Assembly: GCA_947090765.1 (NCBI GenBank)
Contig: OX352322.1
Span: forward strand, 949,501 to 1,013,500
Direction: 5' to 3'
Source: Pseudomonas sp. MM223
GTDB taxonomy: Bacteria > Pseudomonadota > Gammaproteobacteria > Pseudomonadales > Pseudomonadaceae
DNA length: 64,000 bases
Made by a program: the position numbers and the translations under genes. Positions 52,645-60,451 of the stretch are shown in pieces (position 1 is the first letter of the stretch; each line of letters starts with the position of its first letter). The notes under the pieces are model-generated. The model was given only the letters and a program-made list of their open reading frames with translations, had not been told where the DNA came from and ran no database searches.

Positions 52645-53649
52645 TCAGCCGACCAGGAAGCGCCGTGCACCCGTTTTCAGCAGTGGGTACTTGGCCTGCA
52701 GGTAGGGCTTGTCCTTAAGCAGTTGAGCTACATCGAGACCGATGCTGTCCTTGGCCTTGCGCCAGCTGACATAGCCGCTGGAGAACTCCGCCCGACTGGC
52801 ATCGCCCATGGCCTGCTGCAGCACCTGCTTGAGCTCGGCCTCGCGCTTTTCCTTGTCGGCAATCGACTGACGCACGGCTTTCAGCTCGATGTAAGCCGCT
52901 GAAAGACCAGCATGCTGGCTGAAGTCGACGACCTGGCCGTTGTCCTCCGGGTAGAGGCTGCGCAGTGCCGACTCAGCTGAGGTTGTGCCATCTGCTGGCG
53001 GTGGGGTATCGGTTTCCACGTAGTGCCAGAACTGGCGCTCCAGCTCGATCAGGCGAGCAATCATCTGCTCGTCCCGCTCGATACGGTGGATCTCCAACGT
53101 CTGGCCACCCAGTAGCACCGCCACATCCGCCGCTTGCTTGCCGGTGACGGCGAGCTGGTGCATCACTTGCAGCTGCACATACTCCGGCACGCCATCTTTC
53201 CAGAGGCGTGCCCCGTTTATGCCGGCTGTCTTGCATTCAAGGATCTGCACATCGTCGGCCCCGATAATCTCACGGTCGATGTTGGCCAGCATCCAGGACA
53301 GCTCAGGATCCGGGTGCTGCAGTACGGCGTTGATGCGCCGCACCTTGTTCTTCGTGCGCTTGCTGTAGTGCCAAGCAACGACTGGCTCCAGTACGTTGCC
53401 CCAGTACATCGGGCTTTCCTCATCCTGAGGATCAGCCTTGGGCATGCCGGCATCGCGCCCGGTCTTCTCCAGCCACAGCTCCAACTGCGACTTGTAGGGG
53501 TTGAGGCCTACGGCAGCCGCAGCGTCTGAGCTGCCGATGCCTTGCTTGCGGATCTGCAGCCAGTCCTCGCGTGGCAGTTCCTTGGTGCTGACCAGGCGTA
53601 GTGCAGGGCGGGCTTTGCTGGTGCTGCGATTCAATGAAGTGGCTTTCAT
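52645..53649 (-). CDS. YqaJ-type viral recombinase (exonuclease-like)
   Basis: The 334-aa protein (start MKATSLNRS) has the YqaJ/lambda-exonuclease core: WLQIRKQGIGSSDAAAAVGLNPYKS, the metal-site MYWGNVLEPVVAWHY, and IDREIIGADDVQILECKTA with the D...ExK triad. After it comes a coiled-coil extension (KAVRQSIADKEKREAELKQVLQQAM). Such nucleases make single strands for annealing recombination. It is upstream of the RDF-like gene in a run of element-maintenance genes. Confidence 0.9.
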   Translation of the reverse strand: MKATSLNRSTSKARPALRLVSTKELPREDWLQIRKQGIGSSDAAAAVGLNPYKSQLELWLEKTGRDAGMPKADPQDEESPMYWGNVLEPVVAWHYSKRTKNKVRRINAVLQHPDPELSWMLANIDREIIGADDVQILECKTAGINGARLWKDGVPEYVQLQVMHQLAVTGKQAADVAVLLGGQTLEIHRIERDEQMIARLIELERQFWHYVETDTPPPADGTTSAESALRSLYPEDNGQVVDFSQHAGLSAAYIELKAVRQSIADKEKREAELKQVLQQAMGDASRAEFSSGYVSWRKAKDSIGLDVAQLLKDKPYLQAKYPLLKTGARRFLVG

Positions 53650-53721
53650 AACGTTCACCTTGCAGAAATAGAAACGCCCGACCTGCAACGAAGCGGGTCG
53701 GGCGTTATGGGGGGTAAAAGG

Positions 53722-54690
53722 TCAGGCGACCAATTGCAGGGCTGTATCCAATGCGCGTTGCTTGATCTGGGCACCCTGGCCGAACCAGGCGGAGTCGAGG
53801 CGGTACTCCGTGCTGCGTGCCCGGCGCTCGTGATCGACGTACTCGGTTACGGCATTGAGCAAGCCCCAGGCGGTTCCGCGTGCGGAGTCCAGTTGGCTGC
53901 CACGGCCACGACCTTCGTACAGCTCCTGCACTTTGCGCAGAGCGCGCTCGTTGGGCAGTTGCTCCGGCAGGGCGCCGGTCGGGCTGGTCTCGCACATCAC
54001 GTTCATGAAGAAGCCCAGTGCCTCATGCCACTGCACCTTGCGTTCAGCCAGGTGGCGCATGCGGTACATGAAGTCGTCCCATTGCGAGACGGCTATACCG
54101 AGCTGCTTCTTGACCAGATCGCCGTCGAAGCGGGTGCTGTGCGGCACCTTGATCGCACGGCTGGTGCCGTCCAGGGCGATGGTCAGCGTGTTGTTGCAGA
54201 CTACGCGGATGGTGGTGGGCGTTGCGGTGGTGGCCAGGGTGCCGTCGCAGGAAGTGGCCAGCAGCAAATAGCCATTTACCTGGTCGTTACCTTTGATCGC
54301 TGCACCCTGGCCGGTCCGTGCTAGCGCCCAGAACTTGCGACCGCCTTTAAGCACGCCAGCGGTTTCCAGCTCATAGCCGGAGACCTCGGTCAGGTCCCGG
54401 TAGAACTCCAGCACATCCTTGGGCTGAACTGTGTGGTAGCGCTGCGAGACCACCGACAGCGGTGCCTTGGTGTCCGAGCGGTAGAGCACTTTCTGCTCCG
54501 GGAACGAATGGATCGCGCCCAGGTGGCCGATGGCATCCGACTTGAAATGCACGGGGCTTTCCAGTATCTGCCAGTCCATGCCGGCTTCGCGTTGCCAGAC
54601 TTCGATGGGCTGTTTCTGCGGCAGGTTGTTGCCCAGGCCGTGCCACGGAGTAGCACCAACGTAGGCCATTTGTTCGATTTGATGAGCCAT
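53722..54690 (-). CDS. DUF932 (phage/plasmid-like) protein
   Basis: The 322-aa protein (start MAHQIEQMAYVGATPWHGLG after AAAGGA) has the DUF932 signature from the first line, with WHGLGNNLP, SVVSQRYHTVQPKDVLEFYRDL and VVCNNTLTIAL. These proteins occur beside yqaJ and radC in plasmids and integrative elements. Function unknown. The upstream extension to 54,750 lacks a ribosome site. Confidence 0.9.
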   Translation of the reverse strand: MAHQIEQMAYVGATPWHGLGNNLPQKQPIEVWQREAGMDWQILESPVHFKSDAIGHLGAIHSFPEQKVLYRSDTKAPLSVVSQRYHTVQPKDVLEFYRDLTEVSGYELETAGVLKGGRKFWALARTGQGAAIKGNDQVNGYLLLATSCDGTLATTATPTTIRVVCNNTLTIALDGTSRAIKVPHSTRFDGDLVKKQLGIAVSQWDDFMYRMRHLAERKVQWHEALGFFMNVMCETSPTGALPEQLPNERALRKVQELYEGRGRGSQLDSARGTAWGLLNAVTEYVDHERRARSTEYRLDSAWFGQGAQIKQRALDTALQLVA

Positions 54691-54787
54691 GACGAATTTC
54701 CTTTGGGTGCAAGCCGGCATAAAGCGCCGCGCAGAGCGCAGCACCGGCAATCATTGATGGGTAAGGAAGAGGAGAGCGGTGGCCGGA

Positions 54788-55117
54788 TCAGGCCGGTAGG
54801 TTGAAGCGATGACCGCAGAGCAGGCAGAGGTTGTGGGCCAGGACGTGACGGTCGAGTGACTCGCCGAGCTGAGCGCCAATCGCGCAGCCACCGACGCCTC
54901 CGGCAAGGCCGCCGAGAATGGCGCCGGATACCGAGCCGAGGGTTATGCCGACAGGGCCGGCGAATACGCCGAGTGCTGCACCGGCCTTGCCGCCTGCCAG
55001 AGCAGCACTGATGCCACGTGCGAGGCCACCGACCGCGCCGATAGCAGCGCCGGTTTTCATGGCGTGATGGAAAGAAGCGACTTTTGGGGAGTGACAGCGG
55101 GGGCACTGCAATGACAT
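54788..55117 (-). CDS. Zinc-ribbon/glycine-zipper protein
   Basis: The 109-aa protein starts with a zinc-ribbon half (CPRCHSPKVASF) and ends with the other half (NLCLLCGHRFNLPA). Between them lies a long glycine/alanine zipper (about 20-85, GAAIGAVGGLARGISAALAGG, LGSVSGAILGGLAGGVGG) that could enter a membrane. Family not named. The start follows AAGGAGG. It heads the minus-strand element block. Confidence 0.75.
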   Translation of the reverse strand: MSLQCPRCHSPKVASFHHAMKTGAAIGAVGGLARGISAALAGGKAGAALGVFAGPVGITLGSVSGAILGGLAGGVGGCAIGAQLGESLDRHVLAHNLCLLCGHRFNLPA

Positions 55118-55460
55118 GGGACGAACCTCCTTGGTGCTGATGTCATTGCGGTAATGTGTGGTCGAGATTTTTTTGAATCGAATGGCTGCTTTTCAGCAGC
55201 GCTAACTGAGTGCGAACTGGCTGGAGTCGGCCACTAGCGGCCTGTCGTAAGCGGCATAATCTGTAGACGAGCCACCGATACTGCGCACAAGCGAAACGCT
55301 CCAGCTGCTCGATTGAGGCCATCTGGGTAAGGCGTTTACGTCGGGACTAGTCATGCTTCCGCAGTCAGCGGCGAGGTAGTCCCTGAGCTCACTGGAGCCC
55401 AGGGTTTCGAAGCAGGCCGTCTTCAACGTCTTCCTCGATGAATTGACTCTCAAGCCAGCC
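55118..55460. other. Intergenic region without gene
   Basis: I see no coding sequence that looks natural. A T-rich run (GATTTTTTTGAATCG near 55,170) may hold the promoter of the element block. This gap separates the element block from the detoxification cluster. Confidence 0.4.
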
Positions 55461-55763
55461 TTAGCCGCGCTGAGATAAGATCGTCTCGAGCAAACTAGGA
55501 AATCGATTGTTCAAATCATCCCTGCGCAACGAGTTCATATGGGTCGTGCCGATGGTTTGGGTTTGGACCAACCCGGCATCTCGCAGCACCCTGAAGTGAT
55601 GGGACATGGTGGACTTTGGTCGGCCACCGTCCAATTCGCCACAGCTGGCTTCGCCCAGTTCGGCAAGGCGTCGGACGATCTCCAGGCGCACAGGATCGCT
55701 CAAGGCGTATAGCAGACGCTCGAGGACGAATTCAGTGACGGGAGGGTGTTTGTAGGGGCGCAT
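55461..55763 (-). CDS. ArsR-type winged-helix regulator
   Basis: The 100-aa protein (start MRPYKHPPVTE) has the ArsR fold: LERLLYALSDPVRLEIVRRLAELGEASCGEL, then the recognition part PKSTMSHHFRVLRDAGLVQTQTIGTTHMNSLRRDDL. No metal-site CVC is present; two histidines and one cysteine remain, so it probably senses an organic or redox signal. It is divergent from the ene-reductase gene with an operator-like dyad between. It likely represses the cluster. Confidence 0.88.
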   Translation of the reverse strand: MRPYKHPPVTEFVLERLLYALSDPVRLEIVRRLAELGEASCGELDGGRPKSTMSHHFRVLRDAGLVQTQTIGTTHMNSLRRDDLNNRFPSLLETILSQRG

Positions 55764-55795
55764 GAACGAAGCATACACGGGTTTGCTCTATCTCC

Positions 55796-55817
55796 ATAGT
55801 TCGAATACTATCGAATT
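55796..55817. promoter_or_regulatory. Operator-like repeat between arsR-type gene and xenA
   Basis: ATAGT-TCGAAT-ACTAT is a dyad, and TTCGAAT/ATCGAATT is repeated across it. It lies 30-50 bp from both starts, where an ArsR-type repressor would bind. Confidence 0.6.
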
Positions 55818-55846
55818 GACGTAATAGACAACCCTCGGAGAAACCA

Positions 55847-56938
55847 ATGTCTGCGCTGTTCCAACCCTTCACGCTTAAAGACGTCACGCTTCGCAACCGT
55901 ATTGCGATTCCCCCTATGTGCATGTACTCGTCAAACGATGGCCTGATCAACGAGTGGCACAGTGTTCACTACGCCTCCCTTGCGCGTGGCGGGGCGGGGT
56001 TGGTGATTGTCGAAGCAACCGCTGTAGCGCCAGAAGGGCGGATCACTCCTGGCTGTGCGGGTATTTGGAACGATGAGCTGGCCCAGGCCTTCGTACCGGT
56101 GGTGCAGTCGATCAAGGCAGCCGGCTCGGTCCCCGGCCTGCAGATCGCCCACGCCGGTCGCAAGGCAAGCGCAAACCGTCCATGGGAAGGCGATGACCAC
56201 ATCGCTGAAGATGACGCCCGTGGCTGGCAGACCATCGCTCCATCGGCCATAGCTTTTGGCGGTCACCTGGCCAAGCAGCCGCAAGCCATGACGCTGGAAG
56301 ACATTGCCCGTGTGCGTGAGGATTTCGTCGCAGCCGCTCGCCGTGCGCGTGACGCTGGCTTCGAGTGGCTGGAGCTGCATTTCGCCCATGGTTATCTGGC
56401 CCAGTCGTTCCTTTCCGAACACTCCAACCATCGCGATGACGCCTACGGCGGCAGTTTCGACAACCGTAGCCGCTTCCTGCTTGAAACGCTGGCGGCTGTT
56501 CGTGAGGTTTGGCCGGAGCACCTGCCGCTAACCGCTCGTCTAGGGGTTATCGAATACGACGGCCGGGACGAACAGACGCTGACCGAGGCTATCGAACTGA
56601 CACGTCGCTTCAAAGATGGTGGCCTGGATCTGCTGAGCGTCAGCATTGGTTTCACCATCGCTGAAACCAACATTCCCTGGGCGCCTGGCTTCATGGGCGA
56701 AGTTGCCCAGCGCGTGAAGCGTGAGGCGGGGATACCAGTGGCTTCGGCATGGGGCTTCGGCGCGCCAAGCGTTGCCGAAGAAGCGGTCAAGAGCGGTCAG
56801 CTGGACTTGGCGATGATTGGGCGAGCACATCTGGCCAATCCAAATTGGTCCTATCTTGCCGCCCAAGAGCTGGGCGTAGAGCGTGCGTCCTGGACCTTGC
56901 CGGCTCCCTATGCCCACTGGCTTGAACGCTACAAGTGA
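55847..56938 (+). CDS. xenA: XenA-like ene-reductase (old yellow enzyme)
   Basis: The 363-aa flavoprotein matches P. putida XenA closely over its length: LKDVTLRNRIAIPPMC with C25, which tunes the flavin; GLQIAHAGRKASANRPWEGDDHIA; the substrate histidines in LELHFAHGYLAQSFLSEHSN; and the ending ASWTLPAPYAHWLERYK. It reduces activated C=C bonds and nitro compounds with NAD(P)H. It is first of four genes on this strand behind the ArsR-type regulator. Confidence 0.93.
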   Translation: MSALFQPFTLKDVTLRNRIAIPPMCMYSSNDGLINEWHSVHYASLARGGAGLVIVEATAVAPEGRITPGCAGIWNDELAQAFVPVVQSIKAAGSVPGLQIAHAGRKASANRPWEGDDHIAEDDARGWQTIAPSAIAFGGHLAKQPQAMTLEDIARVREDFVAAARRARDAGFEWLELHFAHGYLAQSFLSEHSNHRDDAYGGSFDNRSRFLLETLAAVREVWPEHLPLTARLGVIEYDGRDEQTLTEAIELTRRFKDGGLDLLSVSIGFTIAETNIPWAPGFMGEVAQRVKREAGIPVASAWGFGAPSVAEEAVKSGQLDLAMIGRAHLANPNWSYLAAQELGVERASWTLPAPYAHWLERYK

Positions 56939-57064
56939 TCCGTCGGGGCGAAGACGGCCGTCATGGCCTAATCGCCCGCTGCCTCAGCGCCGATGTGCGC
57001 TGGTGGCTACCTGGCTGGGCCGCTCATGGCTCGGCCCTTCCGATAGATAGCTGAGGATTACGCT

Positions 57065-58054
57065 ATGTCTCGCGTCATACGCTTTCATCGCACCGGTGGA
57101 CCGGAGGTTCTCCAGATCGACGAGATCGACGTGCCGGCTCCCGGCGCGAACGAGGTTCAAATCAACGTCAGGGCGCTCGGCATCAACCGGGCTGAAGTGA
57201 TGTACCGCACAGGCCAGTACGTCATCGAACCGACGTTTCCCGCCATGCTGGGCTATGAAGCGGCTGGGACCGTATCTGCAGTGGGTCCCGGTGTGGTCGG
57301 CTTCGCTGTTGGCGATGCGGTCAGCGTAGTGCCCGCGTTCTCCTTTGACGAATACGGCTTGTACGGTGAATTGGTCAACGCGCCGGCTCACGCGGTGGTC
57401 AAACACCCGGAAGCGCTTTCTTTCACGGAAGCAGCGGCGACCTGGATGAAGTTTGTCACTGCCTATGGCGCACTGATCGAGCTTGGTGGGCTGCAGGCCG
57501 GCGAGACGGTGCTAATCCGTGCGGCGTCCAGCAGCGTGGGGCTTGCCGCTATCCAGATTGCGAACATGGTGGGCGCCGTTCCTGTCGCGCTGACCCGCAC
57601 CAGCGACAAGCGCGAGGCCTTACTTCAGGCCGGGGCGGCGGCAGTCATTGCGACGCAGGAGCAGGACATGGTGGCCGAGGTCATGACGATGACTCATGGC
57701 AAAGGCGCTCGCATGGCCTTCGATCCCGTTGGCGGGCCCGAAGTGGCCTTGGTGCTCAAGGCACTGGCGAACCACGGCATCTTCTTCCAGTACGGCGCTT
57801 TGGACACTCGGGATATCCCTGTGTCGGTCATGGACCTGCTCGGCAAGCATCTGACGCTGCGTGGTTATCAGCTGTTCGAGATCACCCAGGATCGAGAAAA
57901 ACTCGAACGGGCCAAGCACTTCATCAACGAAGGGCTCGCCTCTGGGCAGCTGCAGCCGGTAATCGACCGTACATTCAGCCTCGACGAGATGGCCGAGGCT
58001 CACCGGTACATGGAATCGAATGCCCAGGTGGGCAAGATTGTTGTAACGCTTTAA
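57065..58054 (+). CDS. Quinone oxidoreductase/medium-chain dehydrogenase
   Basis: The 329-aa protein has the MDR fold: GroES-like N-terminus with GYEAAGTVSAVGPGVVGFAVGD, then a Rossmann part with VLIRAASSSVGLAAIQIANMVGA and DPVGGPEV. The zinc ligands of alcohol dehydrogenases are lacking, as in NADPH:quinone reductases. It follows xenA by 126 bp. It probably reduces quinones or enones in the same response. Confidence 0.9.
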   Translation: MSRVIRFHRTGGPEVLQIDEIDVPAPGANEVQINVRALGINRAEVMYRTGQYVIEPTFPAMLGYEAAGTVSAVGPGVVGFAVGDAVSVVPAFSFDEYGLYGELVNAPAHAVVKHPEALSFTEAAATWMKFVTAYGALIELGGLQAGETVLIRAASSSVGLAAIQIANMVGAVPVALTRTSDKREALLQAGAAAVIATQEQDMVAEVMTMTHGKGARMAFDPVGGPEVALVLKALANHGIFFQYGALDTRDIPVSVMDLLGKHLTLRGYQLFEITQDREKLERAKHFINEGLASGQLQPVIDRTFSLDEMAEAHRYMESNAQVGKIVVTL

Positions 58055-58152
58055 ACCACGTGCAGGTCTTCGCGGCATGGCCGGTAGGGTCACTGTCGAT
58101 AAGCCCATGCCAGCTCGATGCGTCTCTCACACATGCACAGACAGGAGGTTCG

Positions 58153-58446
58153 ATGACCACCCCACTCACACTGGTTGCCACATTGGTCGCCAAGGCCGGC
58201 TCCGAAGATGAGCTCCAGCAGACGCTGCAGGATCTGCAAGGCGCAAGTCGCGCCGAAGCAGACTGCATCCAATACGACTTTCATAAAGATGCAGAACAGC
58301 CTCGCACCTTCCATATGGTTGAGCAGTGGCGAGACGAAGCGGCGCTGACTGCGCACGAGGCCACCCCGCATTTCCAGGCAGCGCTGCCCGTCATCGAACG
58401 CGCCGCCGAAAAATTCTCCGTCATGAAAATGTACCGCGTCTCCTGA
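58153..58446 (+). CDS. Antibiotic-biosynthesis-monooxygenase (ABM) domain protein
   Basis: The 97-aa protein is a one-domain dimeric ferredoxin-like ABM protein: LTLVATLVAKAGSEDELQQTLQDL, then CIQYDFHKDAEQPRTFHMVEQWRDEAALTAHEATPHFQ. Members such as YgiN oxidise quinols without cofactor. The start at 58,153 follows AGGAGG; the longer frame from 58,060 is rejected. Together with its quinone-reductase neighbours it suggests a quinone cycle. The next gene starts 11 bp on. Confidence 0.88.
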   Translation: MTTPLTLVATLVAKAGSEDELQQTLQDLQGASRAEADCIQYDFHKDAEQPRTFHMVEQWRDEAALTAHEATPHFQAALPVIERAAEKFSVMKMYRVS

Positions 58447-58456
58447 GGAGCTCCGA

Positions 58457-59475
58457 ATGAAAGCCATTGCACACTTCAAATGTCTGCCTGTTGAGAACCC
58501 TGACGCCCTCGTGGAGATCGATCTACCCGAGCCAGTGCCGGGGCCGCGCGACCTGCTGGTAGAAGTCAAGGCCGTATCGGTCAACCCGGTCGATACCAAA
58601 GTCCGCCAGGGCTACGTGCCGCATACAGACGAAACACAGCCGCGCATCCTCGGTTGGGACGCTGCCGGCGTGGTCAAGTCGGTCGGTTCCGACGTAACGC
58701 TGTTCAAGCCCGGTGACAAGGTGTGGTACGCCGGGTCGCTGATCCGCCCGGGCAGCAACAGTGAGTTGCAGCTGGTAGACGAGCGCATTGTCGGATCGAT
58801 GCCACAGTCGCTGGAGTTCGCCCAGGCCGCGGCGCTTCCCCTGACGTCTCTGACCGCTTGGGAATTGCTATTTGATCGCCTCGGCGTAGCGCGCGACACC
58901 ACCGACCGTGGCGAAACGCTGCTGATCATTGGCGCTGCAGGCGGGGTGGGTTCAATCATGACTCAGCTGGCGCGTCAGTTGACCGGCCTGACCGTCATTG
59001 GTACGGCTTCGCGCCCTGAAACCCAGGCCTGGGTCACCGAACTCGGCGCCCATTACGTGATCGATCACACCAAGCCACTGAGCGAAGAGCTCAAGCGCAT
59101 CGGCCTTCCGCAGGTCAGCTACGTCGCAAGCCTGACGCAGACCGATCGGCATTACGAGCAGATCATCGAGTCACTGAAGCCACAGGGCAGGTTGGGCCTG
59201 ATCGATGACCCGGCCACGCTGGACGTCGTACCGCTCAAACGCAAGAGCCTGTCGCTGCACTGGGAGCGATGTACACGCGCTCGCTGTACGAGACCGAGGA
59301 CATGCAGGAGCAGCACAACATCCTCAATGAAGTGGCCCGCCAGATCGATGCGGGTGTGTTGCGCACCACCGTTGGCGAAAACTACGGGCGTATCAGCGCC
59401 GAAAACCTACGTCGCGCCCATGCCTTGCTGGAGAGCAGCAAGGCAAAGGGCAAGATCGTTCTGGAGGGCTTCTGA
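58457..59475 (+). pseudogene. Zinc-type quinone oxidoreductase with one-base frame break
   Basis: The main frame reads as a zinc-type alcohol dehydrogenase-like/QOR2 protein: AVSVNPVDTKVRQGY, LGWDAAGVVKSVGSDVTLFKPGDKVWYAG, LLIIGAAGGVGSIMTQLARQ, ending LSLHWE. The true C-terminus continues in another frame from MYTRSLYETEDMQEQHNILNEVARQIDAG to GKIVLEGF. Restoring one T in GAGC-GATG near 59,269 gives HWELMYTRS, the family sequence, and a 339-aa protein. As written, translation would run on into an unrelated tail. Either recent mutation or sequence error. Confidence 0.85.
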
Positions 59476-59705
59476 CGGTATCTGGCTACCGGCTCATGCG
59501 GTAGGTAGCCAATGCTGGATTCAAGAGTAGCGCCCATGAGCGATTCAGTGAGCGCCTTGAAATGCCTCCTATTGAGATCGTCTCGCAAGACCATCACCCA
59601 GCCGTCAACGACTTCATCCGAAACGTCCAACTAATAGGAATTGGTAGCGACTCCGGAGGAGGGCGTATCGGATGAGTCAAAAGCCTGATGTAGCGTAATT
59701 GTCAT

Positions 59706-59891
59706 GTGTTCAAACGCAACTACAGCTATGACACGATTGTCCGGGTGGTCCGCGACGAGACTGGGGTAAGCATGACCCCAACCAAGCTTCGCCACTACGT
59801 TGAGGTAAACGAGCTTGCCTCAAAACAGATGCTGTTGAGCAGCAAGGCGATGCAATCTCTGGAGGTGCAAGGCGATCCTCAGATATCTTGA
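59706..59891 (+). CDS. Small hypothetical protein
   Basis: The 61-aa frame contains YSYDTIVRVVRDETGVSMTPTKLRHYVEVNELASKQML, which has the look of a short helix-turn-helix carried by mobilisable elements. No ribosome site is evident and no family was recognised. The surrounding 59,476-60,422 stretch otherwise holds only remnants. Confidence 0.35.
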   Translation: MFKRNYSYDTIVRVVRDETGVSMTPTKLRHYVEVNELASKQMLLSSKAMQSLEVQGDPQIS

Positions 59892-60177
59892 GAGGAGTGC
59901 CCCTAGGGCGGTGTTCGCTAGAGAGTACCTTGGGTCTTTGGAGGGGCGATATCCCGGTCGCACGTCATGGGCTGTCAAAGCCGTTGACGTTGGTCGCACC
60001 GGGAACCGCTACAGCAAAGGCCGCACACTAGCGATGTGCAGGACCTACTTCGGTCTCTTTCGCCCGTCCCCAGCCCCAGTCCCCGAATACAAGAACTTCG
60101 ACCCGCAATGCCCGCTTCTGGCCGATTCTGTGTATCCGTCCGGCCAACACACCTTCCTGGCCTCGACGCCAAAGGCG

Positions 60178-60208
60178 ATGGTGTCCACCTGATTTAAGTG
60201 GACACCAT
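60178..60208. repeat. Perfect inverted repeat, possibly IS ends
   Basis: ATGGTGTCCAC (60,178-60,188) and GTGGACACCAT (60,198-60,208) are perfect 11-bp arms around a 9-base loop. TGG(T/A)GTCCAC-type words form terminal repeats of several insertion sequences, so this may be a scar. The stretch up to 60,405 shows no gene. Confidence 0.55.
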
Positions 60209-60405
60209 TTCTAGCCTTTTATGCCGCTGGGCAAACCTATTTTCCCGAGGGCGTGGCGCGGCCGGGTTGGTATCAGCCAACGGACAGAGGTGTTGAGCGC
60301 AGGCCGGGAGAAAGACTCGCTTGGCTGCGCTCGCTCGATGATGAGACGCCGCCAGAGGCGGACGCCTGATCGGTCCATCCGAAACCGGCCCATCGTGATC
60401 TCACA

Positions 60406-60451
60406 AACTACAGGATAAGCACATGCCAGCCTCTTCTTTCGGTGAGTCCTC
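60406..60451 (+). repeat. Translation-start leader, copy 1
   Basis: This 46-bp stretch (ribosome site ACAGGATAAG, start codon and the first nine codons of nhaA) matches 62,297-62,342 ahead of the uvrA-like gene at about 39 of 46 positions. Outside it the two regions are unrelated. Confidence 0.85.

Noticed and set aside
59911..60192. 93-codon plus-strand frame
   Set aside because: No ribosome site, no recognisable family, and it ends inside the inverted repeat at 60,178.
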